Source of the DNA: an uncultured Methanobrevibacter sp.
GTDB taxonomy: Archaea > Methanobacteriota > Methanobacteria > Methanobacteriales > Methanobacteriaceae
Assembly: GCF_946408925.1 (NCBI RefSeq)
Contig: NZ_CAMJUE010000005.1
Location: 1-64,000, forward strand
Reading direction: 5' to 3'
DNA length: 64,000 bases
Part shown: one piece after another, positions 44,564-54,046 of the stretch
Numbering within the stretch: position 1 is the stretch's first letter
Layout: each line of letters starts with the position of its first letter
Translations under genes and position numbers: made by a program
The notes under the pieces: model-generated
What the model saw: only the letters and a program-made list of their open reading frames with translations
Database searches by the model: none
Told to the model about the DNA's origin: nothing

Positions 44564-44863
44564 CTAAATTATCGGCATTGCCCAGTACACAATCACGGAT
44601 ATAATCAATCCAATTGCGGTTTCCTTTCTTCCATAACCTGGCCTTTCTCCCATTACAAATCCTGCGAGGAGAAAACCGATAGCTGATAAAATAACGTTTC
44701 CTGCATTGAATGCCAAAAACCATCCGAAAATTGCAATAATCAAAGCAACAATATTGATTTTAGTTACCGCAACAAATGGTTCACCATGCTGCTTGTAACT
44801 GTAAAGCAATCCCAAAATGGATCCAACAACAAATGCAAGTATATAAATCATATAATTTAACAT
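44564..44863 (-). CDS. ehaL: EhaL, small membrane subunit
   Basis: This 99-residue protein has three membrane helices with a conserved loop VMGERPGYGRKETAIG between the second and third (DUF2104-like). GGAG lies 5 bases before the ATG. It is in the Eha run between ehaK and ehaM. It forms part of the membrane arm; no catalytic residues are visible. Confidence 0.82.
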   Translation of the reverse strand: MLNYMIYILAFVVGSILGLLYSYKQHGEPFVAVTKINIVALIIAIFGWFLAFNAGNVILSAIGFLLAGFVMGERPGYGRKETAIGLIISVIVYWAMPII

Positions 44864-44871
44864 AATATCTC

Positions 44872-45126
44872 CTACATAGGTTTATAAAGTAATATAAATG
44901 AACATATAATTGCTATAAATGTAATTACAAAACATAATTTCTCAATGCTCTCTATCTTATGGGAAAAACTGCCTTTAGACAATAATACGAATATTGCCAA
45001 AATCACCCCAATAACGACTATTGGAGCAAGGGCAGTTGAGTGGAAAAGAGTTGCCAAGAGTCCAACAACAATTATGCCTACAGCAACCAATAGAGTAAAA
45101 TACCTTATTACATCTTCACTGTTCAT
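44872..45126 (-). CDS. ehaK: EhaK, small membrane subunit
   Basis: This protein of about 84 residues has three membrane helices. The ATG of [10 protein letters not shown] overlaps the ehaJ stop (ATGA) and follows GGAGTGGT, so the longer upstream frame is rejected. It is part of the membrane arm. Sequence alone gives no further role. Confidence 0.8.
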   Translation of the reverse strand: MNSEDVIRYFTLLVAVGIIVVGLLATLFHSTALAPIVVIGVILAIFVLLSKGSFSHKIESIEKLCFVITFIAIICSFILLYKPM

Positions 45127-45995
45127 GCTACCACTCCTGTAAATATCATCAATATTGTTCCAAAGAAGCAAATTGCCCCAATTGTAATTTGAGTCATGAC
45201 TGAATGATTTGGAGAGAATATCGGTGTTGTAGCATTAATAAATCCTGTAATGAATGTTATAACAATCATTCCAACCAGATATCCCACAGCTGTTAAAGGA
45301 CCAAAGAATATTGTTAAGAATACCCAAAGCATAACATACCATGCGATTGATTCTGAAAAATGCATGAATCCCCTTAAAAGTCCATAATGCTCGGTTTCAA
45401 AACCTGAAATCAACACTTTATCCTTTGTTATTGCAAATGGAGAGTAAGGTGATTTTGTAATGATTAGCATGAAAAACATCAACGCTGCAAGTGGAATTGA
45501 AAATATCAAAGGACCATGAACTGATTGATAAGCAATGATTTCACCAATATTCATTGTACCGGTTACCAGATAAACAAAGATGATAGCTGCAAACAATGGA
45601 AGTTCAGTTGCCGCTGACAGTACTGCCCTTACACAACTTAATTTACCATATGGAGAACCGGAACTTGATCCTGAGTTATGTTCCACAATTTTATAAACTG
45701 CATAAACACCAAATAAGATTAATAATGAATCATGAGCCACAGGCCCTGCAATAACACCAACAATCCAAATTAAAGCAAGTATAAATGTAATGCCTATATA
45801 AAATGGTTTTGAAGCGGTTTTTGGAAAACCTGTTTCCTTAAAGAAAAATTTCAATGAATGCAGCAAGTGCTGTATAATAGGTGGTCCCGGACGTCTTTGG
45901 ACACGTGCCATAATTTTCCTATGCAATCCCAGAAGCAAACTTCCCGCCAGAAATGCAATAATTACCTGAATTAAAATATTTGCCATTAAATTCAT
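45123..45995 (-). CDS. ehaJ: EhaJ, NuoH-like membrane subunit
   Basis: This 290-residue protein has eight membrane helices and is the NuoH (HycD) homologue that connects the catalytic arm to the ion-translocating subunits. Landmarks are [20 protein letters not shown] in the first loop and [20 protein letters not shown] with the conserved acidic residue. GGTGGT precedes the ATG. Ion flow through this subunit is believed to energise ferredoxin reduction. Confidence 0.92.
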   Translation of the reverse strand: MNLMANILIQVIIAFLAGSLLLGLHRKIMARVQRRPGPPIIQHLLHSLKFFFKETGFPKTASKPFYIGITFILALIWIVGVIAGPVAHDSLLILFGVYAVYKIVEHNSGSSSGSPYGKLSCVRAVLSAATELPLFAAIIFVYLVTGTMNIGEIIAYQSVHGPLIFSIPLAALMFFMLIITKSPYSPFAITKDKVLISGFETEHYGLLRGFMHFSESIAWYVMLWVFLTIFFGPLTAVGYLVGMIVITFITGFINATTPIFSPNHSVMTQITIGAICFFGTILMIFTGVVA

Positions 45996-46004
45996 GATAC
46001 CACC

Positions 46005-46220
46005 TTAATATCCAGTAAATGGCTCCTTGACCCTTTCTTCAGCATCTTCGGGTTTTGGTTTAGCCATAGTCAGTAAACCTAAAGATAATACCCATGCAGG
46101 AATACCGAAAATAGATACTGTATAAACAATCCATGTCTCTAAGTTTATAACCAAACATGCCAAGATTGCTATTGTAGATAATACCAATACGATAATACTT
46201 ATAATTTTTTGACTATTCAT
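46005..46220 (-). CDS. ehaI: EhaI, small membrane subunit
   Basis: About 71 residues form two membrane helices (IISIIVLVLSTIAILACLVI and an aliphatic second helix), with a basic-acidic tail KPKPEDAEERVKEPFTGY. The internal ATG (MNSQKI) after the GTGGTTAG site is preferred. It lies between ehaH and ehaJ. It is part of the membrane arm. Confidence 0.8.
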   Translation of the reverse strand: MNSQKIISIIVLVLSTIAILACLVINLETWIVYTVSIFGIPAWVLSLGLLTMAKPKPEDAEERVKEPFTGY

Positions 46221-46229
46221 ACTAACCAC

Positions 46230-46904
46230 TTACCACAATACCAATAATAAAATTTCAACAGCTCTTACAATAATAAATAATGAACTTAAGTGAATAATAA
46301 CAATAAATGGAGAACCAGGTGTTCTAAACATTTCTGCCTTACTTGCAAAGAACGGTGCCACTCCACTTTCACCAAGAATACCTATCAGCATCAATATTGC
46401 ACCGAATACCACCATTGGACTTGCATGCATTTGTGACAATACTGCAAGAGAAAGTGTTCCTGTGGATGCCAAAATTATTGAAGCTCCACCAAATAACGGT
46501 AAACTGCACATCATGGCTATCAAACCATAATTGAATGCTGAGTTTAAAACGCTAGTCTGTTTAACCGCAGAAACAATACCAATGTTCAATATTCCAACCA
46601 GAGCCATGAACAATGTGAAGTTAAATAAATCTCCAGTTATCATTGCTCCAGCTGAAGCAATACCGCAGATTACTGATAGGAATCTTCTTTGTCTGAATTC
46701 TTTTTCATCAACCTTAACTTGAGCATTGTCTAATGTATTAAATTTAGCGGCTTCAACTTGTGTTTCCGGTTTACTTACTGCAATCAATGCTGTAAAACCA
46801 AGTAACACTGCAAAAAGGAACAGGTTAAACGGATTAACATACAATACAATATCTCCAAGCGGAATTGTTCCAAGTAAATTTCCTCCCAATGTAACAAAAT
46901 CCAT
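46230..46904 (-). CDS. ehaH: EhaH, short NuoN/MrpD-like antiporter subunit
   Basis: This 224-residue protein has about six membrane helices related to the antiporter-like NuoL/M/N family but much shorter. Charged and helix-breaking positions are in [20 protein letters not shown] and [20 protein letters not shown], the latter with the conserved lysine. It probably carries the coupling ion, H+ or Na+. It is a core part of the Eha membrane arm. Confidence 0.88.
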   Translation of the reverse strand: MDFVTLGGNLLGTIPLGDIVLYVNPFNLFLFAVLLGFTALIAVSKPETQVEAAKFNTLDNAQVKVDEKEFRQRRFLSVICGIASAGAMITGDLFNFTLFMALVGILNIGIVSAVKQTSVLNSAFNYGLIAMMCSLPLFGGASIILASTGTLSLAVLSQMHASPMVVFGAILMLIGILGESGVAPFFASKAEMFRTPGSPFIVIIHLSSLFIIVRAVEILLLVLW

Positions 46905-46909
46905 ATTAT

Positions 46910-47605
46910 CTACTCCTTATCAATGTCCTCTCTCATAAGCAGGCCTATTAAACCTACTTTGGAAGCTACTTTTAATAGTAATCCACATGCAGCCAAGAAT
47001 AAACTTAATACCCAGTATTGAGGTGCAACAAAGAATAATAAGAAACCAATTATCCATAAACACCATGCAATTCCAGAAACTCCTGCAATTCCATCCAATA
47101 ATAAAACTGGAAGCCCTCTGGCTTTTTTAGATATTGCATGCAATACTATTCCTCCACCGGCTACTGCTCCACCAGTAAAACCAGTTAAGAAAATTCCATA
47201 TCCTATTAAGACCAATGCAATGAAATTAGGTGCGGTAGTCATTATTTCCATGTCAAGGGAGAATGCCTGAGGAAACATTGAAGAGGATTTTGTTAGATTT
47301 GCTCTTGGATCCTGTTCAATTTTACGCATTTCTCTTGTAATCAGTATTTCGGAAATAGCTAGAGTTTCTGCTAGCTCAACTACCAATCCAGGCAGAATCA
47401 ATGCTTCTGCAAGGTCCGTTCCAACTGCAGAAACCACAAAAATCATAGCAAGACCGACAAGATCAGTCAGGATAAGAATATGAATTTCTTCTCTTTTCAT
47501 TGCTATTGCCATAGTTGCTATAAAACCAACGATTAATCCGGCATAAATTGCAGGCATATACATTGTTATGAATGTTTCAGGAACAAACGGAGGTATGAAT
47601 ACCAT
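46910..47605 (-). CDS. ehaG: EhaG, membrane subunit (DUF2105)
   Basis: This 231-residue protein has about six helices. [20 protein letters not shown] is a conserved acidic helix, and a cytoplasmic loop with [19 protein letters not shown] follows. The start ATG overlaps the ehaF stop (TGATGG) with GGAGG upstream. Its length and position fit EhaG. The role within the complex is not known beyond membership of the membrane arm. Confidence 0.88.
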   Translation of the reverse strand: MVFIPPFVPETFITMYMPAIYAGLIVGFIATMAIAMKREEIHILILTDLVGLAMIFVVSAVGTDLAEALILPGLVVELAETLAISEILITREMRKIEQDPRANLTKSSSMFPQAFSLDMEIMTTAPNFIALVLIGYGIFLTGFTGGAVAGGGIVLHAISKKARGLPVLLLDGIAGVSGIAWCLWIIGFLLFFVAPQYWVLSLFLAACGLLLKVASKVGLIGLLMREDIDKE

Positions 47606-48198
47606 CAGTTATCCCTCCTCAATTGCTTTGACCTTGCTTTAGCATCATTTGCCTTAACTTCTCTTGCTACATGTACAGAGTCATTCACTGCTTTTTTCAT
47701 GTCTTTTTTGATTTCATCAGCATCATTTTTTCTATTCATAGTATAATTGATTGACAACCATGAAGCAATGATAAATGACATCATTAAAATGCTTGATTCA
47801 AGAATTGTATCGAATCCTCTTGTATAATATAATATTTCATCGACAAGACCTCCCGGCGAAGAGTAAATTGATGTACCAAAGTAAGGTGAAATTGATGAAA
47901 TCCACTCCGCCAGAGGTGACATGTATCCTGTAATCATACCCAAACTAGCGGCATTTTCCGGATATTGAGGATTAATGAATCCCGCCTCTTTTAATGGTTC
48001 ACCTCCCCTGTCATAAGGAGCAAGAGCCAATCCTTCATCGATTTGCTCTTGTGGGTCTGGTCTAACATATATCTGATCGGGATTTAATGCCATCGGGACA
48101 ATAAAACCGATTATTAAAATTATTCCTAAACTAAATGCAAATAAACGTGGAATATTTTTAGGGTCAGCCAATTTGTTCCATAAAACTCCAATTCTCAT
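47605..48198 (-). CDS. ehaF: EhaF, membrane subunit (DUF2106)
   Basis: This 197-residue protein has an N-terminal helix, an external loop of about 80 residues ([20 protein letters not shown] region), a second helix ([20 protein letters not shown]) and a highly charged cytoplasmic tail. ATGA overlap with ehaE shows coupling. The large external loop is the only sizeable outside domain in the complex. Confidence 0.87.
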   Translation of the reverse strand: MRIGVLWNKLADPKNIPRLFAFSLGIILIIGFIVPMALNPDQIYVRPDPQEQIDEGLALAPYDRGGEPLKEAGFINPQYPENAASLGMITGYMSPLAEWISSISPYFGTSIYSSPGGLVDEILYYTRGFDTILESSILMMSFIIASWLSINYTMNRKNDADEIKKDMKKAVNDSVHVAREVKANDAKARSKQLRRDN

Positions 48199-48455
48199 AC
48201 GTCTGCCCCCATTTCTTCTAAACGAATAATTGCTCTAAATAATATTAGTGAAATGATAACAGTTGTTGCAAGCAATGTCAATAATGCCAATACATGATTA
48301 TAGCATAGCAATACCAAACATACTCCAATTGATGCAACTTCTGTGTTGAATGTTCTGACAATAGGGTCATTTACTCCAGGACCCCAAGCAGTAGCAATAC
48401 TTCCTACAACCGCTAAAATTATACCAAAGTAGAAGAATAATGAAATATTAATCAT
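48195..48455 (-). CDS. ehaE: EhaE, membrane subunit (DUF2107)
   Basis: This 86-residue protein with three helices contains [20 protein letters not shown] between the first two, and ends [15 protein letters not shown] lies inside the end of ehaD. MnhG/MrpG-like small subunits have a similar size and may be distant relatives. It is part of the membrane arm. Confidence 0.85.
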   Translation of the reverse strand: MINISLFFYFGIILAVVGSIATAWGPGVNDPIVRTFNTEVASIGVCLVLLCYNHVLALLTLLATTVIISLILFRAIIRLEEMGADV

Positions 48456-48717
48456 TTATATCACCACTTGCCAGTTTTTTAGTTCTTATCTCCTTGATTT
48501 TAACTATTGATAAGATGAATACTAAAGTTGATAGCGGACCGGCCAGAGCCGCAAACATTGCCACATCCAAATACTTAAATAATACAATAACTAAAACAAA
48601 TCCCGCATCCATTATTGAAAACATGATTACCTTATCCAATGGTCTTTTTAGAAATATTACACCAAAGGCACCAATAATCATCAAGGCTATTGCAATTATT
48701 GAAACGAAAAATTCCAT
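48448..48717 (-). CDS. ehaD: EhaD, membrane subunit (DUF2108)
   Basis: This 89-residue protein has three helices. [20 protein letters not shown] and a C-terminal [10 protein letters not shown] tail are typical. GGAGTGAT, including the ehaC stop, precedes the ATG. It overlaps ehaE by 8 bases. Its size and position correspond to MrpG/NuoJ-like small subunits. Confidence 0.85.
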   Translation of the reverse strand: MEFFVSIIAIALMIIGAFGVIFLKRPLDKVIMFSIMDAGFVLVIVLFKYLDVAMFAALAGPLSTLVFILSIVKIKEIRTKKLASGDIND

Positions 48718-48723
48718 TTTTTA

Positions 48724-48972
48724 TCACTCCAATAGTATCTCATCATCTAGTCTTTTTAATGTATAAGCAATAGCATTCGCACTTATTGTGGAACAAATAA
48801 AGAATGCGGCTGCAACTACAAGAGCAAATGGAGTGTTGATTACCAATGCAATAATTGCTGAAACTCCAAAACCAATAACATTTAAATATAAAAGTCTTTC
48901 AGCCCTATTTTGTGTTATCAGTGCTCTCAATGCTACAAATATGACTATAACTCCAATAATTTCGACATACAT
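48724..48972 (-). CDS. ehaC: EhaC, membrane subunit (DUF2109)
   Basis: About 82 residues form three helices, the pattern of NuoK/MrpC-like small subunits (RALITQNRAERLLYLNVIGF). The ATG of MYVEII, after GAGTGAT, is preferred to an upstream ATG that would overlap ehaB. It is part of the Eha membrane arm. Confidence 0.85.
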   Translation of the reverse strand: MYVEIIGVIVIFVALRALITQNRAERLLYLNVIGFGVSAIIALVINTPFALVVAAAFFICSTISANAIAYTLKRLDDEILLE

Positions 48973-48976
48973 ATAA

Positions 48977-49474
48977 TCACTCTCTAGCATACCTATTGAA
49001 TTTTTTGGCTATTTTTCCTAAAACTACAGAAATCCTTGCCTGGTCTATACCCATGATAATAAATATTGCAATAACCATGCCCACAATAAACATTTCAGGC
49101 TTGAATCCTACAAATGAAGTTAAAAATATTATTGTAGTGGCTGTCAGACATCCGGTAGTTCCGGCATAGCCAGGATCAGCACATAATCTATTTCCAATAA
49201 ATACTAAAAGTGCCGCAATTATTCCTCCAGGAATTCCTAAAAGCAAATATCCAATAGAAGCCATTAATGTACCAGCAGATGCATCAGGAGAACATAAAAT
49301 GTTACCCTGGAAAAATCCGCCAGCAATATCTCCCCCTCTTTTTTCGACATCTTTTCCAATTATCCTAGCCCCTCTCACGCCAGGCTGCTCGGGAAGTCCG
49401 AAATATGTATCTACAATTATAAAATTCAACAAACATAAAACTGTGGCAATTATGATTCCAATTACCTCATTCAT
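48977..49474 (-). CDS. ehaB: EhaB, membrane subunit
   Basis: This 165-residue protein has four helices. A cytoplasmic loop carries [20 protein letters not shown] and [20 protein letters not shown]. Its ATG overlaps the end of ehaA with GGGGGAGG upstream. EhaB is specific to Eha-type hydrogenases. Its particular role is unknown. Confidence 0.85.
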   Translation of the reverse strand: MNEVIGIIIATVLCLLNFIIVDTYFGLPEQPGVRGARIIGKDVEKRGGDIAGGFFQGNILCSPDASAGTLMASIGYLLLGIPGGIIAALLVFIGNRLCADPGYAGTTGCLTATTIIFLTSFVGFKPEMFIVGMVIAIFIIMGIDQARISVVLGKIAKKFNRYARE

Positions 49475-49856
49475 TTATATCCTCCCCCGCATTTTCATCC
49501 AGAGGTTTTGGAAATACAAAATCAAACAAATATTTCACAAATAATGCTGATAAAACACCAATAACAATAGCTAAAACCAAACCATTATACATGAAAGAAT
49601 AATTTAAAACTAAAAATATAGAAAGAATACTGATAGCTATTATTGGAGTTGGATATAATGCACTTACATCAAAAGAATACCTATATGGTTTGCTCGGAAG
49701 TAAGGGCAATCTTAAAACTAAAGCTACAATAATAGAACAAACAATAGCTACAATATAAGCTAATAAAATATCGAATGAAGATAAACTTATATTGCCTAGC
49801 CCATAGAAATTACTATACGAAGCAAAATATATGGCATTAAACACCAAATCAAACAT
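49467..49856 (-). CDS. ehaA: EhaA, membrane subunit and first gene of the eha operon
   Basis: This 129-residue protein has three to four helices and a conserved loop [24 protein letters not shown] lies 7 bases before the ATG, and the operon promoter is directly upstream. It overlaps ehaB by 8 bases. As first gene it opens the 22-gene run that ends with the CBS protein. Confidence 0.85.
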   Translation of the reverse strand: MFDLVFNAIYFASYSNFYGLGNISLSSFDILLAYIVAIVCSIIVALVLRLPLLPSKPYRYSFDVSALYPTPIIAISILSIFLVLNYSFMYNGLVLAIVIGVLSALFVKYLFDFVFPKPLDENAGEDINE

Positions 49857-49894
49857 ATTATTAGACTCCTCTTATAATATAATTATATTCGCAT

Positions 49895-49910
49895 AAAAAT
49901 ATATAAATAT
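49895..49910 (-). promoter_or_regulatory. eha operon promoter (TATA box)
   Basis: On the minus strand ATTTATATAT lies about 43 bases before the ehaA ATG, so transcription would start about 20 bases ahead of that ATG. The same AT-rich stretch also serves the divergent epimerase gene. No operator symmetry stands out. Confidence 0.5.
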
Positions 49911-49971
49911 TGTGACTTAAAAATAATAAATAATTGTTTAATTAATATTTAACTTTATTATTGGTGGATTA

Positions 49972-50904
49972 ATGAAGAATAAAAATATTTTAATAACTGG
50001 TGGTGCAGGTTTTATTGGTTCTCACATTGCAAATGAACTAATAGACGAAAATAAAGTCACTATTGTAGATAATCTCTCCACTGGAAACATTAAAAATTTA
50101 AAAAATCCAGAACATGACAATTTAAATTTCATCAAAGCAGATATCTCTAAAGTGAATTTGGATGAACTGACCTCTGGAATTGACTACATTTTTCATCTTG
50201 CAGCTATGGTAAGTGTTCCGCTAAGTGTTGAAAATCCAACCAAATGCAATGAAATAAACCTTAATGCAACTGTAAAACTTCTTGAATCCGCTGTCAAACA
50301 TGATGTTAAAAAAATAGTGTTTTCATCATCATCTGCAGTTTATGGGGAAAATAAAAACATACCCCTAAAAGAAACAGAACCACCAATGCCAACTTCACCC
50401 TATGCAGCATCAAAAGCAAGTTGTGAATTATATTTAAAATCATTTTATGAAAGTTATGGATTAAATTATACTGCTTTAAGATACTTTAATGTATTCGGGC
50501 CAAAACAGGACAAGAACTCACCGTATTCTGCTGTCATTCCCAATTTCATCAGTGCATTGCTTGAAGGAAAGCAGGCTGAAATTTATGGGGATGGTGAGCA
50601 AACCCGTGATTTCGTTTATGTGAGTGATATCGTTCGTGCAAACATATATGCCTGCAAATCCGATTACAACGGTATCGTAAATGTTGCATCCGGCGAGAAA
50701 TTAACCATAAATCAATTATACAAAATAATTAAAGACGCACTGGAAAGTGATTTGGAACCTGAATACTTACCTGAAATATTAGGTGACATTAAACACTCCC
50801 TAGCTGATGTAGACAATATGAAGAAAATTAATTTAAAAATTGACTCTGAAAATTTTGAAAATCAGCTTATTGAAACTATAAACTGGTTTAAAACTGTTCT
50901 GTAG
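49972..50904 (+). CDS. NAD-dependent nucleotide-sugar epimerase (GalE/WbpP-like)
   Basis: This 310-residue short-chain dehydrogenase-type epimerase has the Rossmann motif TGGAGFIGSHIA, the SSSAVYGE strand and the catalytic YAASK (Tyr-x-x-x-Lys). FGPKQDKNSPYSAVIPNFIS and GDGEQTRDFVYVSDIVRA follow. It interconverts UDP-hexoses for glycan or pseudomurein synthesis. GGTGG precedes the ATG. It is divergent from eha and followed after 8 bases by the CPBP protease gene. Confidence 0.92.
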   Translation: MKNKNILITGGAGFIGSHIANELIDENKVTIVDNLSTGNIKNLKNPEHDNLNFIKADISKVNLDELTSGIDYIFHLAAMVSVPLSVENPTKCNEINLNATVKLLESAVKHDVKKIVFSSSSAVYGENKNIPLKETEPPMPTSPYAASKASCELYLKSFYESYGLNYTALRYFNVFGPKQDKNSPYSAVIPNFISALLEGKQAEIYGDGEQTRDFVYVSDIVRANIYACKSDYNGIVNVASGEKLTINQLYKIIKDALESDLEPEYLPEILGDIKHSLADVDNMKKINLKIDSENFENQLIETINWFKTVL

Positions 50905-50912
50905 GTATAAAA

Positions 50913-51722
50913 ATGGATAAAAGAGTATCTGATTTTAATGTTCGTTTAAGAACCATAAGAATAAGGGAACTGATTGTTGGAATAATACTGACTTTCATAT
51001 TAACTGGAGTATTGACAGTTATTTTTCCAGAAGTTTCCGAATCCGATGAATTGTTTTTCATAATTTTATTTTTAATTGGTGCTTTACTGTTTGCATGGGG
51101 TCTTCGAGGTACCCGGGGACTTGACAAGAATATTGAAAACATATTTGAAGAAAATAACAGAAAAGAGATTTTATATGTATTTTTAATTAATATTCTGTTT
51201 GCATTCCTGTTCATGTTTGTGATATCTTCAGCAGATATTCTCATTGGTTTGAATGACCCCAACTGGATATCTATGTGGGATATTGAAACATATGATGTTG
51301 ATGCGGGAATAATTATTCTTGAAGCTATCGGATCAATAATTTTTGCACCTATTGTTGAGGAATTGGTTTTTAGAGGAGTTTTATTCAACAGATTAAAAAT
51401 CAGAACTGGAATAATTCCTGCAATGTTGATTTCATCATTTTTATTTGCAATCGGACATGATGTTGGAGGAATGGTAAGTGCATTCCTATTTGGAGTGTGC
51501 ATGTGTATTTTATACTTAAAAACAGACAATATTCTAATTCCAATGAGCGTCCATTTTTTAAACAATGTTGCTGCAACACTATTGGAAGTGACACAGATTG
51601 ATATAATTTTAGCACAGTTCCCATTAATCGTGCCTTCCTTAATTTTATCAATCATCGGAACTGTTTTATTAATCAGGTATATTATTAAAGAAGTTAAAAC
51701 ACTTCGAAGCCAATATACTTAA
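50913..51722 (+). CDS. CPBP-family intramembrane metalloprotease
   Basis: This 269-residue protein has about seven helices and the three CPBP motifs: EELVFRGVLFNRLK (EExxxR), FAIGHDVGGM (FxxxH) and SVHFLNN (HxxxN). These form the zinc-free or metal site of the CAAX/bacteriocin-processing protease superfamily. It likely cleaves membrane substrates or modifies prenylated peptides. Its gene follows the epimerase in one transcript, with a weak AGGT ribosome site. Confidence 0.88.
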   Translation: MDKRVSDFNVRLRTIRIRELIVGIILTFILTGVLTVIFPEVSESDELFFIILFLIGALLFAWGLRGTRGLDKNIENIFEENNRKEILYVFLINILFAFLFMFVISSADILIGLNDPNWISMWDIETYDVDAGIIILEAIGSIIFAPIVEELVFRGVLFNRLKIRTGIIPAMLISSFLFAIGHDVGGMVSAFLFGVCMCILYLKTDNILIPMSVHFLNNVAATLLEVTQIDIILAQFPLIVPSLILSIIGTVLLIRYIIKEVKTLRSQYT

Positions 51723-51744
51723 ATATTTACTAAATAGAATAACC

Positions 51745-51900
51745 ATATTATAGATTATCTAAAGAAATTCCAATTATATTAGCAACTTCAGCATAGTATG
51801 ATTTTCCAATAGCATTCTAATAATGCTTTTTCACTAAAACCCTATGTTTTACACGGATTAATCAAACATTCAATTATACCCCGAGTTTTAATTCCATACC
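51745..51900 (-). pseudogene. decayed duplicate of Rpn-type C-terminal fragment
   Basis: This stretch aligns base by base with 52000-52140 at roughly 70 percent: TTTTCCAATAGCATT, TTAATCAAA and CAATTA blocks lie in the same order. It has small gaps and stop codons. It is a second, non-coding copy of the tail of the neighbouring Rpn-type gene, so a tandem duplication has decayed here. Confidence 0.6.
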
Positions 51901-51962
51901 ATAACAAAATATTATTTATTAATTTAAAAAAAAAAAGAAAAAAAGAACTAAAAGATAAATTA

Positions 51963-52358
51963 TTAACTTTTAATTATTTCTTTTAATTCATTTAATGAAA
52001 TTTCAAGAAGATTTGCAACTTCCACCATAGAATGATTTTCCAATAGCATTTCAATAATACTTTTTCTACCTTCACCAAAACCTTGAGTTTTACCTTCATT
52101 AATCAAAGCTTCAATTACTCCTTCAGTTTTAGATTCCATATCAATCTTCTCCAGCATTTCATCCTGCCTTTTAGGATCAACATATTCTACTATATTCAAG
52201 TACATTCCAGTTACAACATTACCTAATTCTTCATTAGGAATGCATTGAGACTTATTTTCAATATATCCACAAATTTCTTCAACGACTACGTCTTCACTTT
52301 CTTCCAATTCAAATAGAGGAAATGCAATTAACTGTGAACATTCATCGGAATTTATAGT
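51963..52358 (-). pseudogene. C-terminal fragment of Rpn/PD-(D/E)XK nuclease-family transposase
   Basis: The frame upstream of the first possible start (TTG at 52307) continues as IAFPLFELEESED to a stop near 52358, so only the last 130 residues or so of the protein remain. The tail has the typical acidic helices (DPKRQDEMLEKIDMESKTEG), the GKTQGFGEGRKSIIEMLLEN repeat and a short HTH-like end (SMVEVANLLEISLNELKEII). This is the C-terminal architecture of the Rpn family of recombination-promoting nucleases. The catalytic domain is absent, so it cannot be active. Confidence 0.65.
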
Positions 52359-52404
52359 CTTTTACTTAATGTTTGTACCATTTTGTAAAATTATTCTTGG
52401 GCTA

Positions 52405-52485
52405 TTATAAAATTTATGTTTTATAAGATTTACCAAGCTATCTCCCGTTGACTGACGGGTTCGATGAAAAATATATTTTTTTCAT
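52405..52485 (-). mobile_element. hairpins at the 3' end of the TnpB element (possible omega RNA)
   Basis: Three stem-loops follow the TnpB stop on its strand: ATGAAAAA/TTTTTCAT (52464-52485), CCCGT/ACGGG with a 6-base loop (52444-52459) and TTATAAAA/TTTTATAA (52405-52426). IS605/IS1341-type elements have such subterminal hairpins, and TnpB guide RNAs come from this end. The exact element border cannot be fixed. Confidence 0.45.
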
Positions 52486-53630
52486 TTACTTTATTTTTTT
52501 GGCATGATTTAGTATTTGTAGTCCTTCGTTTAAGATATTTTTTGCTGCGTTGATGTCTCTTTGATGGTGTGTTCCACAAATTGGACATTTCCATTCTCGT
52601 ATTTTGAGTGTTAAATCATTTTTTTGATATCCACAGATGCAACATCTTTTGCTTGAAGGGTAAAATCTGTCTATTTGTACGAATTTTTTGTTATACCATT
52701 TTGATTTGTATTTTATCATGTTTATTAGTTTGTATAGGCTTATTTTTTGAAGTTTTGGTGACCATTTTTTGTTTTGAAACATTCCGTGAATGTTTAAATT
52801 TTCCATTGCTATGATGTCGTAGTTTTTTACTAGGTATTTGCTGAATTGGTGGTATGCGTTTTGTATTTTGTTGTTTTTCTTGTTTTGCCATTTGTAGTAT
52901 TTTTTAAGTGTTTTTTGATAATTTTTACTCATATATTTTTGTCGGGATAATTTTTTTTGATATTTTTGTATCATATGATCTTCATATCTTAGGTCAAGAT
53001 TGGTTATCTCTTGGCCGTTGGATAGTGTTGCAAGATTTTTTAATCCTAAATCAATACCAATGTTTTTTCCACTGCATTCCAACTCTTTTACGATGGTAGT
53101 GATGTTTATTATTGCATAGTATTTACCATTTTCTTTTTTAATTGTTATGTTGTTGATTTTTGATGATTTCAATAATTTGCGATATTTCTTGCTTGTGCGA
53201 TAATGTACAAATCCAATTTTTGCCAGTCTGATGCGCCTGTTGGTTATTTGTATATTGTTGCCGTTTTTTTGAATTCTGAAAGATTGTTTGGAGTTTTTCT
53301 TAGATTTAAAGTTAGGAAAAGCACTTTTTCCTTTAAAAAATCTGGTAAAAGCTTTATTCAAATCACGAAATACTTGCTGCTGACTTGTAGACTCACCATC
53401 ATATAAAAAAGGATAATCCTGCTTTAACATCTTTAAAATCGCATTCAAATTATTGATATTTGGGTTTAAAGGATATCCGTGAAAACAAAAAAGATATATA
53501 TGTAATTGTATCTGGAGAGAATATTATTCCAGATAAATCGTGCATTGCCAATATTTTGATTTATACTGTGTTCCATATTTTTATCAGGAAGAATTTCAAC
53601 TTTTAAACCTTTTTTTACAACATTAACCAT
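52486..53630 (-). pseudogene. tnpB: TnpB (IS605/IS1341 type), frameshifted
   Basis: The frame from MVNVVKKGLKVEILP runs to about residue 47 (ARFIWNNILSRYNYI) and then goes out of frame. The following part reads on from FHGYPLNPNINNLNAIL in another frame to the end. The total length, 1145 bases, is one base short of 382 codons, and the break falls at an A6 run (T6 on the coding strand, 53487-53492). The body has the RuvC-like residues: Asp in GIDLGLKNLA, Glu in IAMENLNIHG and Asp in HQRDINAAKNI. A zinc finger CCICGY..CPICG is also present. No TnpA is near. It is inactive unless frameshifting restores the frame or the base was lost in sequencing. Confidence 0.8.
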
Positions 53631-53782
53631 AAAAAAAAATACTCCAAATATTTTTTTTAGAATATTTTTTCTAAAACGTACAATAATTATATAATTAAAA
53701 TAACCTATATAAATAAATCCAGAGAGCATTTGCAAACTAACCATCAACAATACCCTAAATGGTAAAAACTTTAAGAGATACA

Positions 53783-53896
53783 CTATAATATTATGTTATT
53801 TTCAAATTTATCCCTAACCACTTTTAAATCTTGTTGTTTGTTAATATCTTTAGTTTTGATGATTTTGGTAAATTGAATATAAACATATTCGCTCAG
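53783..53896 (-). pseudogene. short remnant of a coding sequence
   Basis: A 37-codon open stretch without a start reads LSEYVYIQFTKIIKTKDINK and ends in a stop. The pattern YIQ..I...D.N with a closing V..DKF.NNI resembles the C-terminal end of DUF4143-type AAA ATPases, but this is a weak impression. It lies between the TnpB element and the next gene in otherwise AT-rich DNA. Confidence 0.25.
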
Positions 53897-54046
53897 TTAA
53901 TAGTTTATTTGAAGAAATATATAAAATGTTTGTTACAATTAAAGTAAATTTAACAAGATAAAAACAATATTGAGATATATTAACAGATTTTTATATTAGG
54001 TTAATAATAATGATTTGAAAGCAAGTGAATAATAAAAAAAGTTAAA

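Noticed and set aside
47605-49856. Reading the hydrogenase as the Ehb type
   Set aside because: The DUF1959, DUF2105-2109 and EhaR-type proteins, short EhaH and the Ftr paralogue fit Eha, not Ehb.
53631-53783. Membrane-like N-terminal extension upstream of TnpB
   Set aside because: The hydrophobic residues come from T-rich non-coding DNA; TnpB homology begins at MVNVVKKGLKV.
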